DNA of 64,000 nucleotides from Desulfobulbus elongatus DSM 2908 (GCF_000621145.1 NZ_KK211216.1:1-64000), one strand, 5' to 3'; positions 16,761 to 27,097 are shown, counted from the stretch's first letter. A program made the numbers and translations. The notes: a model not told the origin generated them from the letters alone.

Positions 16761-18455
16761 TCACAGTGTCGTCGCGGGAACGCCAGGCGTACCGCTCCCG
16801 CTTTTCGGCGGCACATAGGCGCCGCCGCTCGCGGCGGGGCGCGGCGCGGTATTGGTGGCGTCGACCGCCCGCAGTTCGGCCTCGATCCGGGCCAGATTCT
16901 TTTGCACCCTGTCGGTCAATCCCGACTGGGGATATTTCACCAGGATGCCTTGCAGCAAATCGCGCGAGGCAAGCAGCAATTTGCGCTTGTCCTCGGGATC
17001 GCGGCTGTTGCTCGCGCGGACGAACAACTCGGCGGCCTTCTGGCGCATCTCCTGGGCCGCGAGCCTGGAGGCCTCCTCGAGCTGGGGACGGGCCTTGGCT
17101 TCGTAGGACGTTCTTTGCAGACGACTGAACCGTTCGATCGCCTTGTCGTATTCCCTGGCCTGGAGATGGGCCACTCCCCGGTCGTATTCCTCCTGGAGGG
17201 TCCGCTCGTCGGCCACCGCCGTCACAAACCCGCCACCGGCCGACTGCCCGGTGGCCGTTCCCGTCGAATCGCCCGGCGGCAGCGCCGTTGTTCCGGGAAC
17301 CACGGGTTGCGCCGCCGCCAATCCGCCGGCCTGTGCCTCGATCCGCCCGCCGCCCTGATTCACCCACCGGTCATTCTGTTCCCTCGTCATTCTCTTGATC
17401 AGGTTGACATTGGCCGCCAGGTGCGAAGTCGGATAGGTACGCAGGAATGTATCCGCCCGCTCGACTACATTGAAGCCGTCCCGTTTGGGCACATAGGCCA
17501 GGTAATTGTTGAGCAGGGAGCTGTATTCCTTCATTTCGGCCGGGGGAATGGCGCTCGTCGGCAGCAGGGCGGCGAGCTGCAGCCCGGCCCACTCATCCCG
17601 CTGCGCCCCTTTTTCGATGGAAAGCCGGATCAGGTCCTCATAATGCTTCCGCGCCTCGTCGTGCGCTTCCAGGCCGAAATTCAGATCGGCAACGCTTTGC
17701 AGCAGCCGGAGCAGCAACTCGTCCTGGCCTTGCTGCTGCCGTATCTGGCCGAGCAGTTCGCCCAGGACCCGGTTCGCCTCGGCTTCCTGATGATTTTTCA
17801 ACAGCGCCTGGCCGTATTGAAAGGTGGTTGCCGGCGCGGGGACCTGGCCGGATGCCGCAACCTGACCGTAGAGATTGATGACCTGGCCGTAGTCGCCGCC
17901 GTCAAACGCTTCCTTGATCTGCGGATCGGGCGGCGCGGCAACCACCGTCTGGGCCGCGCTCTTCAGTTCGGCCTGGAACTTGCCGCAGCCGCTCTCGAGA
18001 TAATCGATATCCTGCTGATTGAGCTGCAGCAGGGAATTGCCGGCGAGCAACTGGGCCGCCTCGATCCGGGTTTCCTGCTGAAGCTGCCGCTGGAGCGCAT
18101 TGTATTCGATCAGGATGTGCTGGAGATGGGAGCGGCACTCGTCGATCCGGTTCAGTTTTTCCTGGGGCAGGTTCATGGTCGCGGTCTTCCGCTCGACCTC
18201 CCGCCACTCCTCCACCTTCTGTTCATAGGCACGGATACGGCCGTTGATGGAGCTCATCACCGGCATCAGCACATCCCGCCGCACCACCTCGGTCTGCGGC
18301 TGTCCCGTTTTTTCCCGCCCTGCCGCGGCTTCCCGCTGGGACCGGGCATCGTAGGGATCGACCATATCGCTGCCGGCGCATCCCGAAAGGATGAGGCCGC
18401 ACAGACAGGAGAGGAGTACCAGCGATTTGCACGACGAAGAGAGTGAGGGCATCAT
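16761..18455 (-). CDS. Large helical lipoprotein with TPR-like repeats
   Basis: A 564-residue predicted outer-membrane or periplasmic lipoprotein. The signal peptide ends in the lipobox LILSGC (residues about 21-26). The mature part is almost all helical, with heptad-like stretches (residues about 60-150) and TPR-like segments with A/Y/F patterns (about 180-290 and 430-500). A low-complexity linker rich in Gly, Ala, Pro and Thr separates the halves, and the C-terminus is disordered. Two ATG codons are adjacent; 18455 is taken. I do not recognise a named family. The neighbours are cell-wall genes, so an envelope role is plausible but not shown. Confidence 0.75.
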   Translation of the reverse strand: MMPSLSSSCKSLVLLSCLCGLILSGCAGSDMVDPYDARSQREAAAGREKTGQPQTEVVRRDVLMPVMSSINGRIRAYEQKVEEWREVERKTATMNLPQEKLNRIDECRSHLQHILIEYNALQRQLQQETRIEAAQLLAGNSLLQLNQQDIDYLESGCGKFQAELKSAAQTVVAAPPDPQIKEAFDGGDYGQVINLYGQVAASGQVPAPATTFQYGQALLKNHQEAEANRVLGELLGQIRQQQGQDELLLRLLQSVADLNFGLEAHDEARKHYEDLIRLSIEKGAQRDEWAGLQLAALLPTSAIPPAEMKEYSSLLNNYLAYVPKRDGFNVVERADTFLRTYPTSHLAANVNLIKRMTREQNDRWVNQGGGRIEAQAGGLAAAQPVVPGTTALPPGDSTGTATGQSAGGGFVTAVADERTLQEEYDRGVAHLQAREYDKAIERFSRLQRTSYEAKARPQLEEASRLAAQEMRQKAAELFVRASNSRDPEDKRKLLLASRDLLQGILVKYPQSGLTDRVQKNLARIEAELRAVDATNTAPRPAASGGAYVPPKSGSGTPGVPATTL

Positions 18456-18753
18456 AGATAGGTCTTGTCCATTACAGGAGGTCGTACGCGGGAGAACGGG
18501 TGGGGGCGTCCTGTCGTCCCAGAACCCCGCAGGCATTTCCGCGCATGCTCGGGCCCTGTGCAAACGGTTGCCGTCACTCGTACCGGCAAGGCGGGACGGC
18601 GCGGAGAGCGTGGCTGCTCTTCCCTCTTCCCATCGCGGGGTCGAACACCACGAGGGAAGAGAATACGGGTGGCAGGATAGCAAATAAGCCGCCGCCGGAC
18701 AATTGCTTTCTCCACCTCGCCGGAAAAACGTGCCGCCGGAGCGATGCAGGCCG

Positions 18754-21700
18754 TCAGCGGTTTTTCCAGTAGGGCAGGAACAGACGTTCGGGTTCGAACC
18801 TGCCGCCGGCGCCCACCGCGCCGAAGCAGAGGCTGGCCGGCGAGGCCGGCGGCGTGGCCTGGCGCAGGCCTGCGGCGCCGGTCATCGCCCCGCCCTGGTA
18901 GGGGGCGACCGGCATGAAGACCTGCTGCACGTCGGGATACTGCAGGGTCAGGCCATTGAAGGTCAGGTCCACCGCATCGAGCCGGTCGGCGATTTTTTCC
19001 GTGTCGATGAGGGCCTGGGCAATGGCGCTCCAAGCCGGGAGCGCGCCCTGCGAACCGGTGCCCCGGAAGCCGCGTTTCGTCATGGGGGCGTTGTTGTCAA
19101 AGCCGGCATACACGCCCACCGTATACCCTCCTTGCAGACTGAGTCCCGACTGATCCGGCGCCAGAACCGGGACATACCCGACAAAGGCGGCGTTGCGGTA
19201 GTCGTTGGCCGTGCCGGTTTTGCCCAGCAGCGGGTAGGGCTGGTTCAGTTTGGCCAGGACCTTGCCGCGGGCGGGATCGTCGCTCCGGAGCCGGACGTGC
19301 TCCATGGCATATTTGCCGGTTCCGTACGGGATGACGTTCTGCAGGATGTTACTGATCGCCGCCGCGCTTTTGGGGTCGAGCACCCGCGTTTTGTAGACCT
19401 GGCGGGAATAGACCACCCGTCCCTCCGGCGTTTCGATCCGGTCGATGATGGCGGCGCCGTCGGGATCGACATGGCCGTCCAGTTCGGATTGGGCCAGGGT
19501 CGGGGCATCGGCGGCATCGTGGCGGCTGCCGGTGATCAGCGTCTCGTAGGTGCGGGTCAGTTCGGACAGCGACACCACGTTGGAACCGAGCGGCAGCGAC
19601 AATACCGGCTCGAATCGACTGTTGATCCCGCATTCCCTGGCCAGCTGCACCAGATATTGCAAGCCGAGCATCACCCGGAAATCGCGGACCTCGCTGAGCA
19701 CATCCAGCGAATAGAGTTTGTCCGGGTTCAGTTTGTCCCGCTCGCTCCTGAGCTGGGCGTCCACCTGCTGAACGGTCGCGGCGGAGACCATACCCTCGAG
19801 CTGGATCCGTTCCTGCCAGAAGGCATCAAACTGCCCGGAATCGAGGGCGATCAACTGATCGATCACCTCCTGGGTGCTCAGGGCGGTCCAGTTGGCGGGC
19901 AACTCCTGCCGCAGGGTGAAGATGAAACGGCCCGCCGTATCCCGGACCAGTCTGCCCGCGGCGTCCGGCGGCAGTGCTTCCGGATTGTCGAAAACGGCAT
20001 CCAGGTCGAGTTGGCGTGGCGGGCCGGCAAGCCCCTGGCGATAGGCCATCATGGCCGGGACCAGCGCGCGCAGGTTCTGGAAATCGTCATATCGCATCTT
20101 GATCAACCGCTCGTACTCCTCGCCGCGGTTCTCGAAGACGAGATCGGGCTGCAAGGCCCTGACCGCGCCGCCAAAGGCGGCATAATCGAGATACTGGCGG
20201 GAGGGGAGGATGCCGAACCGATCCCGCATGCGCTCCTTATAGTGCCGATAGTCCTCGGCGACGCCGCTCTCGTCGACCCGCGGTGCCATGTCCACCTTGG
20301 CGGCCAGTTCACGGATCATCGGCGGGGTCAGATGGTCGGTGAGGTGGTAGAGCAGCCAGACCGCAGCCACGTTTTCCGAGGTGACGCCGGCCCAGCTCAA
20401 CGACACCGAGTTGAAAGGGCTGTCATGATCGGGTTGCGGCGCATACGGACGGTTCATGAAGAAGAAGGTTCCCCGGGCGTTGCTGAGCATGTCCACCGGA
20501 CTCCAGCCCAGTTGCAGCGCCGCCGCAAACAGGAAGGTCTTGAACGTCGACCCCATCAGCCGCTTGGCCGTGGTGGCCCGGTTGAAATTCAGATTGGACA
20601 TGCCGCCACTCATGGCCCGGACCGCGCCTTCCTGGAGGACGAAGGCGGCACCTTCGACCTGCGGATACCGTTCCAGATCAAGCCGCATCTCCCCGTTCAC
20701 CCCGCGTTCCCGGATGCTGACGTACACCTTGTCCCCGGTCTGCAACTGCCGAACCAGGGCCTTCCGGTCAGCGGGCGACGCGGTCCGGGCGCCCCGGCTG
20801 AATGTGGCCTGGGCGTCCGCCAGACGATCCAGTCCGGCGGCATCGATCGTCCCCTCGATGCGGCCGTCATCGAACTGGACCCGCACCTCCGCCCCCTTGT
20901 CGCGGGTTTCCGCCACGCTCCCGACCGTGCCGAAAACGAAGTTGCCCGGAAGCAGTTCTTCGTCCCCCTGATATTCCAGTTCCTTGTATTCGGCCTGCAC
21001 CATGGCCCGGTCATAACCGCGCAGGCGCGCATCGAGCTGGGAAAGGTGCCGGCGCAGACCATGGAGCGTTCTGCGCTGGATCTCAGGATCGAGGGTGGTG
21101 ACGATCCGGGCACCGGAGGTCGCGATGTTGGAAATGCCGTTTTGTTCGAGAATATCGTCGATGAACGGGGTGCCCAGCCCTTCCCTGACCAGATCCATGG
21201 CCGTGTCCTGGGCAAAGGACATCCTGCCTTGCTTGAACTCCAGGTCGCTGGTCTTCAGGCGGTTGTATTCCTCCTCGCCGATCATGCCGTGCTTGCGCAT
21301 CTGGCCGAGCACGTACCGGACGCGTTCTTCATTCCGCGACCTGACCTCGTCGGCATTGGCCAAATTTTTCTTCAAAAAGGGATTGTAGTAGTTCGGGCGC
21401 TTGACGCTGCCGGCAATGAAGGCGCATTCCAGCAGGGTCAGGTCCTTGGGTTCCTTGTCGAAAAAATACCGGGCCGCCACGCCGAGCCCGTGGCCGTTGC
21501 CGCTGACGAAAAACTGGTTGGTGTAAAATTCGAAGATCTTTTTCTTGCTGTATCTGTGCTCCAGGCGAAGGGCGTACAGCAGCTCCTTGATCTTGGCCTG
21601 AAAGCTGCGCGATTCCCGTTTGAACAGATTCTTGGCGGTCTGCTGGGTAATGGTGCTGCCTCCCTGGACCACCTTGCCGGCCTTGAGGTTGACGAGCATC

Positions 21701-22029
21701 GCCCGAAGAATTCCCGGGACATCGACCCCGAAGTGACTGAAGAACTGATTGTCTTCGGCGGCGAGCAGGGCGTCGACGAAATGTTTCGGGATCTCCTCGT
21801 AGGTGAGATACTGGCGGTGTATCCCCTCGAACAACACCCCCAGCTTGGTCTGGCCATCCCGGTAATACACGGGGCTTTCCCGCCCCAGGATTTCGCTGAT
21901 GGCCGACTCCTCGATCTCCGGGGCCGGCACCATGGCAACCACATAATACAGCCCGCCGGCGCCTATCGCGACGGCCAGCATAAAGAACAGCACCAGGACG
22001 ACAAAACTGTATTTTATGAATTTCAGCAT
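18754..22029 (-). CDS. Class A penicillin-binding protein (PBP1A-like), unusually long
   Basis: A 1091-residue bifunctional peptidoglycan synthase with an N-terminal transmembrane helix (residues about 8-33). The GT51 glycosyltransferase domain has catalytic E92 in AEDNQFFSHFGVD and GGSTITQQTAKNLF at 123-136. The transpeptidase has the S494-T-F-K497 active site (MGSTFK), S551-E-N553, and K937-T-G-T. The interval from SxN to KTG is about 385 residues, much longer than usual for class A PBPs, so a large insertion is present (roughly residues 580-800). There is also an S1-like beta domain before the transpeptidase (about 355-450). AAGG lies 10 nt before the start. It is divergent from the MltD-like gene. 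Confidence 0.93.
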   Translation of the reverse strand: MLKFIKYSFVVLVLFFMLAVAIGAGGLYYVVAMVPAPEIEESAISEILGRESPVYYRDGQTKLGVLFEGIHRQYLTYEEIPKHFVDALLAAEDNQFFSHFGVDVPGILRAMLVNLKAGKVVQGGSTITQQTAKNLFKRESRSFQAKIKELLYALRLEHRYSKKKIFEFYTNQFFVSGNGHGLGVAARYFFDKEPKDLTLLECAFIAGSVKRPNYYNPFLKKNLANADEVRSRNEERVRYVLGQMRKHGMIGEEEYNRLKTSDLEFKQGRMSFAQDTAMDLVREGLGTPFIDDILEQNGISNIATSGARIVTTLDPEIQRRTLHGLRRHLSQLDARLRGYDRAMVQAEYKELEYQGDEELLPGNFVFGTVGSVAETRDKGAEVRVQFDDGRIEGTIDAAGLDRLADAQATFSRGARTASPADRKALVRQLQTGDKVYVSIRERGVNGEMRLDLERYPQVEGAAFVLQEGAVRAMSGGMSNLNFNRATTAKRLMGSTFKTFLFAAALQLGWSPVDMLSNARGTFFFMNRPYAPQPDHDSPFNSVSLSWAGVTSENVAAVWLLYHLTDHLTPPMIRELAAKVDMAPRVDESGVAEDYRHYKERMRDRFGILPSRQYLDYAAFGGAVRALQPDLVFENRGEEYERLIKMRYDDFQNLRALVPAMMAYRQGLAGPPRQLDLDAVFDNPEALPPDAAGRLVRDTAGRFIFTLRQELPANWTALSTQEVIDQLIALDSGQFDAFWQERIQLEGMVSAATVQQVDAQLRSERDKLNPDKLYSLDVLSEVRDFRVMLGLQYLVQLARECGINSRFEPVLSLPLGSNVVSLSELTRTYETLITGSRHDAADAPTLAQSELDGHVDPDGAAIIDRIETPEGRVVYSRQVYKTRVLDPKSAAAISNILQNVIPYGTGKYAMEHVRLRSDDPARGKVLAKLNQPYPLLGKTGTANDYRNAAFVGYVPVLAPDQSGLSLQGGYTVGVYAGFDNNAPMTKRGFRGTGSQGALPAWSAIAQALIDTEKIADRLDAVDLTFNGLTLQYPDVQQVFMPVAPYQGGAMTGAAGLRQATPPASPASLCFGAVGAGGRFEPERLFLPYWKNR

Positions 22030-22655
22030 AATTCCGATGCCTTCCCCACAGCCGCCCCTCCATACCCATGAAGGACACCGCTGCTGGCTTCACATTTCAA
22101 CCGTGTGATCTCAATAAAAAAAATGCTACAGCGACGGTCCGTGCCGCCGCCTCTTCCCCGCGCATGTGTCGCCGGCAAAAATGTGATGAGGTTTTTATCA
22201 TGTTCCGCTAAAAAAAGTGCTTTTTTTTTCTGTCGCCAAAAACGAACGCCGTCTTCGACGAAACGAGGGGCGACCGAACAGCCGCACCGCAACTGGCGGG
22301 CAGGTATCGTTTGCCATGCCCCTGAATGAAAATTCATAATTTTTACTGTATAAATAAATAATTACAGAGAAAGAACCGATCAAGGCCCCGGAAGGACTTA
22401 CCCGACGGCGAGCGATGCCGGCGCGACTGCACGGAAAACCGGAAAACACCATGTGTTGGACAAAAAATCAAAGAAAACAACAGGGGCTCAAAGGGGCAAA
22501 ACAACGCAACCAGATACTTTTGCTTGTCATTCTTTCTGCTAAAAGTTAAAAAGAACGCATTGTTTGTTCTGACGTTGCGCCCAGTGTCAAATTGATCGCA
22601 GAAAAACAATATCATTTCAATGCAATATAAGGTTACACCAACCCGACTACTCCAT
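22030..22655. other. Divergent intergenic region, PBP1A-like / MltD-like
   Basis: About 626 bp without a supportable gene. It holds T- and A-runs near 22110 and 22200-22225, an AT-rich block at 22331-22370 containing CTGTA/TACAG arms 12 nt apart, and a second AT-rich block at 22540-22620. Promoters for both outward-facing cell-wall genes should lie here, but I could not assign -35/-10 pairs confidently. Confidence 0.5.
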
Positions 22656-24455
22656 ATGAAAATATTGCCGACTCTGCTGACCCACGGTCTCGTCGTTCTT
22701 CTTTGCCTCTCCTTTTCAGCCTGTTCATCCCGCAATAAACAATCGGCCTTGCCCTCATCCCCGGCAGCCGAGGTGACCGCCACCGACCTCCAGGATGAGG
22801 AAATCTCCTCGGCCGAACCCGAAGAAACCGCCCAGGAGGAACTGGATGCCCTCAACGCCCCCGGCGCCTGGGAGTATGGCATCAGTACGACCTACTCCCT
22901 GGAAAGGCTGGGCATCGACCCCGCCAGGTACGATTTCCCCATCATGGTCAACAAGCAGGTGCTCTATTATCTTGAACTGTTTCAGGGAAAGCAGCGGAAC
23001 TATTTCACCCAGTGGCTGGCCCGTTCCACGATGTACCGGCCCCACATCGAGGCCGAGTTGAAGAAGGCCGGCCTCCCCCGGGATCTGGTCTTCCTGGCCA
23101 TGATCGAATCGGGATACAATCCGTCGGCGTATTCGCCGGCCAAGGCGTGCGGGCTGTGGCAATTCATCGAAGGGACGGGCAGCCGATACGGTCTCAGGAT
23201 CGACTCCTGGGTTGACGAGCGCCGGCAGCCGGAAAAGGCCACCAGAGCGGCGGTGCGCTATCTTTCCAATCTCTATGCCCAGTTCGGCGACTGGTATCTC
23301 GCCGTGGCGGCGTACAATGCCGGCGAGAAAAAAATCGATACCGCCCTGAAGACGATCAATGCCACGGACTTCTGGGAGATAGCGGCATCCGAAGGGATTT
23401 TCATGGAAACCAAGCGGTACGTGCCGAAATTGATCGCCGCCATCATCATTGCCCGCAATCCGGAAAAATACGGTTTCACCGACATCTCCTACAGAAAACC
23501 GCAGGAGTATGAAACCGTCAGTATCCCCGGCGGGGTCAGCCTTGAGGTCGTGGCCGCCACCGCCAACACCTCGGCGAAAGAATTGCGCGCCCTCAACAAC
23601 GAACTGAGAAAAGGTCAGACTCCACCCAAGAGCGAATACACCCTGCGCATCCCCACCGGCACCAGGGAGTTGATCGCCGGCAATCTCGACAAGCTCCGCC
23701 CGGTCACCACGACGGTGTACCTCACCCATACGGTCAAAAAGGACGACACTCTGGACAGCATTTGCAGCCTGTACAATATCAGCAAGACCACTCTGCTGAA
23801 GGCCAACAATCTGAGGTCCGCACGGTTGCCGAAAGGGCTGCGCCTCCAGATTCCCTCGACCAGCACCAAATATGTCCTTGCCAAGAACAGACAGCCCTCC
23901 GCGGAACGCGTGGCCAAAGGCAGCGGCAAAGACAACCGCCAGCAATTGGTGAAATATACGATGAAACCAGGCGAAACACTGGCCGCCGTCGCCAAGCAGT
24001 ATCGTGTTTCGCCGCAGCAAATACTGCGGTGGAATAATATCGCCCATCCGAGCAAAGTGAAGCAGGGACAGCAATTGGCCCTGTATCCCACCCTCCCCAC
24101 AGCAGCTCTTGCCGAGAAACCCGAGGAAACGGCGGCTGCCGCCAAAATCGCCGCTGTCAGCAAGGAAACCGCCGAAAAAAAGAAAACCGCCTCCGTTCCC
24201 ACACTGGAGACGGCCAAAAAGCGAAGCGTTGCCAAGGCGCAGCCAGCCGGCAGCGGCTCGAAGACCTCCGTGCGGACGCCGGCAGTGGCCGCGCAGAAGG
24301 AACAGCCGCCTACGTGGTACGTGGTGAAAAGAGGCGACACCCTGACAACCATTGCCAAAAAATTCCAATCCTCTCCCCAGAATATTCGCGACTGGAACAA
24401 ACTCAGCGGCAACTCCCTGCAAACGGGTGACAAGCTGATTGTCAAGAAAGGATAA
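22656..24455 (+). CDS. Membrane-bound lytic murein transglycosylase D-like, three LysM repeats
   Basis: A 599-residue lipoprotein that cleaves peptidoglycan with release of 1,6-anhydromuropeptides. The signal ends at a lipobox-like SFSAC (Cys23). The SLT domain has catalytic E151 in AMIESGYNPSAYSPAKACG, followed by GLWQFIEGTG and VAAYNAGEKKI. Three LysM peptidoglycan-binding repeats follow, at about 360-405, 430-475 and 552-599, each with the typical D-T-L / N-N pattern. A lysine/alanine-rich linker separates the last two. ATG 22656 is chosen because it gives a sensible lipoprotein signal; an ATG at 22620 would add 12 residues, and neither has a strong ribosome site. Confidence 0.9.
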   Translation: MKILPTLLTHGLVVLLCLSFSACSSRNKQSALPSSPAAEVTATDLQDEEISSAEPEETAQEELDALNAPGAWEYGISTTYSLERLGIDPARYDFPIMVNKQVLYYLELFQGKQRNYFTQWLARSTMYRPHIEAELKKAGLPRDLVFLAMIESGYNPSAYSPAKACGLWQFIEGTGSRYGLRIDSWVDERRQPEKATRAAVRYLSNLYAQFGDWYLAVAAYNAGEKKIDTALKTINATDFWEIAASEGIFMETKRYVPKLIAAIIIARNPEKYGFTDISYRKPQEYETVSIPGGVSLEVVAATANTSAKELRALNNELRKGQTPPKSEYTLRIPTGTRELIAGNLDKLRPVTTTVYLTHTVKKDDTLDSICSLYNISKTTLLKANNLRSARLPKGLRLQIPSTSTKYVLAKNRQPSAERVAKGSGKDNRQQLVKYTMKPGETLAAVAKQYRVSPQQILRWNNIAHPSKVKQGQQLALYPTLPTAALAEKPEETAAAAKIAAVSKETAEKKKTASVPTLETAKKRSVAKAQPAGSGSKTSVRTPAVAAQKEQPPTWYVVKRGDTLTTIAKKFQSSPQNIRDWNKLSGNSLQTGDKLIVKKG

Positions 24456-24619
24456 GGGGCGCACAGGGGCCGGGAGCGGCCCTCTGATCCCCTCTTTTAA
24501 GATCGCCGAGTTTTCCCCTTCGCATTTTTCGTCCCGTTCCTTCCCATTTTCTCCGAAAAACCAACCGCGGTTTCGGTTCGCGGTGGCCGCCGCAGCCGAC
24601 ACAAGAGGAGCCCCCCTCC

Positions 24620-26160
24620 TTGCAACGAACGATTTTGCTTACCGGTGCCACGGGATATATTGGCCGGCGGTTGGAACAAAGGCTTCGAGAACGGGAGGAT
24701 GTTTCCCTGCGGCTCTTTGTGCGCGACGCCAGGAAACTGACCGGCGAGACCCGGCAACGCGCGGAAGTCTTCGAAGGCGACGCCATGTGCCTGCCGGATC
24801 TCCGGCGGGCGCTGGCCGGCGTGGACACCGCCTTCTATCTCATCCGTGCCGGGGAAGACGGGCAGGATTTCCCCCATCCCGACCGAATCAGTGCAGAAAA
24901 TTTTCTCCAAGCCTGCCTCGACCAGGGAGTACGGACATCGTCCATCTTGGCGGTCCCACCCATGCGGACGCAGCCTCGCTGCAGGCCGACACCCACAACT
25001 CCCCCGGTCGGATCCTCTCCAGCCGGCCCGACCGGATCCGCACCATCTGGTTCCGGACTGGAGTCGTTATCGGCTCGGGCAGTGCCAGCTTTGAAATGAT
25101 CCGCTGCCTTCTGAAACGATCGATGGCCGTGTTCGCCGCCCGTTGGGCAGCAACTCCGGTACGTCCCATCGGCATTGACGATGTGACGGCCTATCTCACC
25201 GCAGCGCTGGCACCGGCGCCGGACGGCACCATGGCGGCGGTCGATATCGGCGCTCCGCCGATGACCTTCCTGGACATGCTCCGCCAAACCGCCAGGGTCA
25301 TGAACCTCAGGCGCCTGATCCTGCCTGCCCCCTTTTCGGGCAGTTGTCTCAGTTCCCTATGGCTGGCCCTTATGACACCGGTGCCGTACAGAATGGCAGC
25401 GGCATTCGTCAAGAGCCTGCAATCGGAATCCCGCAACCAGATCATCGATTGTGCCGGGACATGTTTTCCCGGGATCCGGCCCGCGTCTTTTCCCCACGCT
25501 GTCCGTCAGGCGATCCACGAAGCGGAAAACGACCTGGTGCTCAGCCGCTGGTGTGATTCGGGTGCCAGTGCGCTTGGCGACATCGACGTCCGGTGCCACG
25601 CCGAGGCATCGATCCTGCGCGACAGGCGCGCGCATTCCCTCGCCGGCACGGCCCCGGAGCGGGTTTTCGCCTCACTCCTCGGCATCGGCGGCGAGAACGG
25701 CTGGCTTGCCTCCATGTTTCTTTGGCGACTGCGCGGCTGGCTCGACAAGGCAGTCGGCGGATGTGGCCTGAACCGGGGCCGCCGTCACGCCACGGAACTC
25801 CGGATCGGCGATGCCCTTGATTTCTGGAGAGTTGTTGATCTGGTCCCCAACAAGCGACTGTTGCTTCAGGCCGAGATGCGCCTGCCCGGCAAGGCATGGC
25901 TGGAATTCGATCTCCAACAGGACACACTGGTGCAGACCGCCCACTTTGTCCCCCACGGTCTTCCGGGCCGGCTGTATTGGTACGCGGTCTTTCCTTTTCA
26001 CAATCTCATCTTTCCGAAACTGTGCCGGGCGATTGTGGCGCGGGCGGAATCCGGCCGGTTCCCTCCCCCTCCGAAGCCGGAGTCCTCGGACAGCAGGGCG
26101 CTCAGCGCCGGCCAATCCGACAGGCGTATCCGGGAAGAGCACACCACACCGTTCAACTGA
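24620..26160 (+). pseudogene. Frameshifted NAD(P)-binding / DUF2867 protein
   Basis: It starts at TTG 24620 with AGAGGAG 9 nt upstream and encodes the Rossmann start TILLTGATGYIGRRLEQRL. Near 24932-24934 the coding frame shifts by one base: the first frame ends its similarity at ACLDQGVR, and the next frame resumes at IVHLGGPTHADAASL. It then continues to 26160 through VIGSGSASFEMIRCLL, RPIGIDDVTAYL and a C-terminal DUF2867-like region (WRVVDLVPNKRLLLQAEM, HFVPHGLPGRLYWY). With one base restored it would be about 513 residues, the usual length of these SDR-like proteins. It may be a recent loss or a sequencing error. No other lesion is seen. Confidence 0.75.
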
Positions 26161-26191
26161 CGAAACGGTTTCTTCAACAACGAGGCAGAAA

Positions 26192-26575
26192 ATGAGCGAA
26201 CAGACCGACGTAGCGTTTCCGCTGACCAGTCGAGAAAGAAAAAGATTGCGAAGCATGGGCCACCACCTCGAACCGGTGGTGCATGTGGGCAGAGAGGGGG
26301 CGTCCCCTGCTCTGCTCAACTCGCTGCAGGCAGCGCTCAAGGCGCATGAACTGGTCAAGATCAAGATCGGACAGAACTGTCCATTGGAACGGAATCGGGC
26401 GGGGCAAGAGTTGGCCGGCAGCACCGGCGCCGCCTTGGTTCAAGTCATCGGCCGGATGATTCTTTTGTATCGGCCGAACCCGGATCTTCCCGAAGCACGG
26501 CGAATACTCCTGTCGTCCGGTCCATTCATCCGCTCGTCGGATGGAACCGTGCTAAAAGACAGGCCTTCCGACTAA
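26192..26575 (+). CDS. yhbY: YhbY/CRS1 family RNA-binding protein
   Basis: A 127-residue protein with a CRM domain. RSMGHHLEPVVHVGREGASPALLNSL, then ALKAHELVKIKIGQNC and the alpha-helix with GAALVQVIGRMILLYRPN are the family signatures. The family binds pre-50S ribosomes. GAGG lies 6 nt upstream of ATG 26192. A C-terminal extension of about 25 residues goes beyond the core domain. It follows the frameshifted gene by 31 nt, so it may be transcribed with it. Confidence 0.9.
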   Translation: MSEQTDVAFPLTSRERKRLRSMGHHLEPVVHVGREGASPALLNSLQAALKAHELVKIKIGQNCPLERNRAGQELAGSTGAALVQVIGRMILLYRPNPDLPEARRILLSSGPFIRSSDGTVLKDRPSD

Positions 26576-26656
26576 ACCGAAAGGCCATGACATCGGCACC
26601 CTCATCCGGTCGTCCCAAGTGTACTATCGGACATGCGGCCGGCAGGCGGACATGCA

Positions 26657-27097
26657 TCAGAGATCACCCCGGTCGAACAAATCCCGGCGATCCTCGACAA
26701 ACCAATGAATGAACTTCTCCAGTCCATACTGGAGGAAACGGTCAAAATCCCAGGGATCGTTCGACAGCATCTTGCGGCAATCGTTCCGGATCGCATACAC
26801 ATAGGCTTCTTCGCATGTTCCGTCGGCAATGGCCACCTGGACAATGACCCGTTCGTACTTCTCACCCTCAAAGGCGTCGAGTTTCTCCATTGCCTGTTCG
26901 TCCAGGCCCCAATACAGTTTTCCGGAAACGACCGAAGCCTCCTGACGGGTGATGCCGGGGTACTCGGAACCGCGGACGCGATACCGGGCCCAGTTGTTCA
27001 GGATCGCCTCCCTGCCTTCATACGCCTGGCCGGTAACGGCCTTCATCACAAGAGGCGACTGCAATGTTCCGTAACAAAATAACGCTCTCTTTTTCAT
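26657..27097 (-). CDS. Gamma-glutamylcyclotransferase-like (AIG2) protein
   Basis: A 146-residue protein of the GGCT-like fold. The signature loop is FCYGTLQSPLV, and the catalytic Glu is probably in DAFEGEKYERV. YWGLDEQAMEKLD and EAYVYAI complete the barrel. The family releases 5-oxoproline from gamma-glutamyl amines or peptides, but members of this short class are often of unknown substrate. It converges with yhbY, with about 80 nt between the stops. Confidence 0.85.
   Translation of the reverse strand: MKKRALFCYGTLQSPLVMKAVTGQAYEGREAILNNWARYRVRGSEYPGITRQEASVVSGKLYWGLDEQAMEKLDAFEGEKYERVIVQVAIADGTCEEAYVYAIRNDCRKMLSNDPWDFDRFLQYGLEKFIHWFVEDRRDLFDRGDL

Noticed and set aside
18791-18800. GGTTCGAACC, resembling a tRNA T-loop
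   Set aside because: It lies inside the C-terminal coding part of the PBP1A-like gene and no cloverleaf arms can be formed around it.
22346-22367. CTGTA...TACAG arms resembling a LexA box
   Set aside because: The CTGT/ACAG arms are 14 nt apart rather than the 8 nt of the enterobacterial LexA box, and no SOS gene is adjacent.
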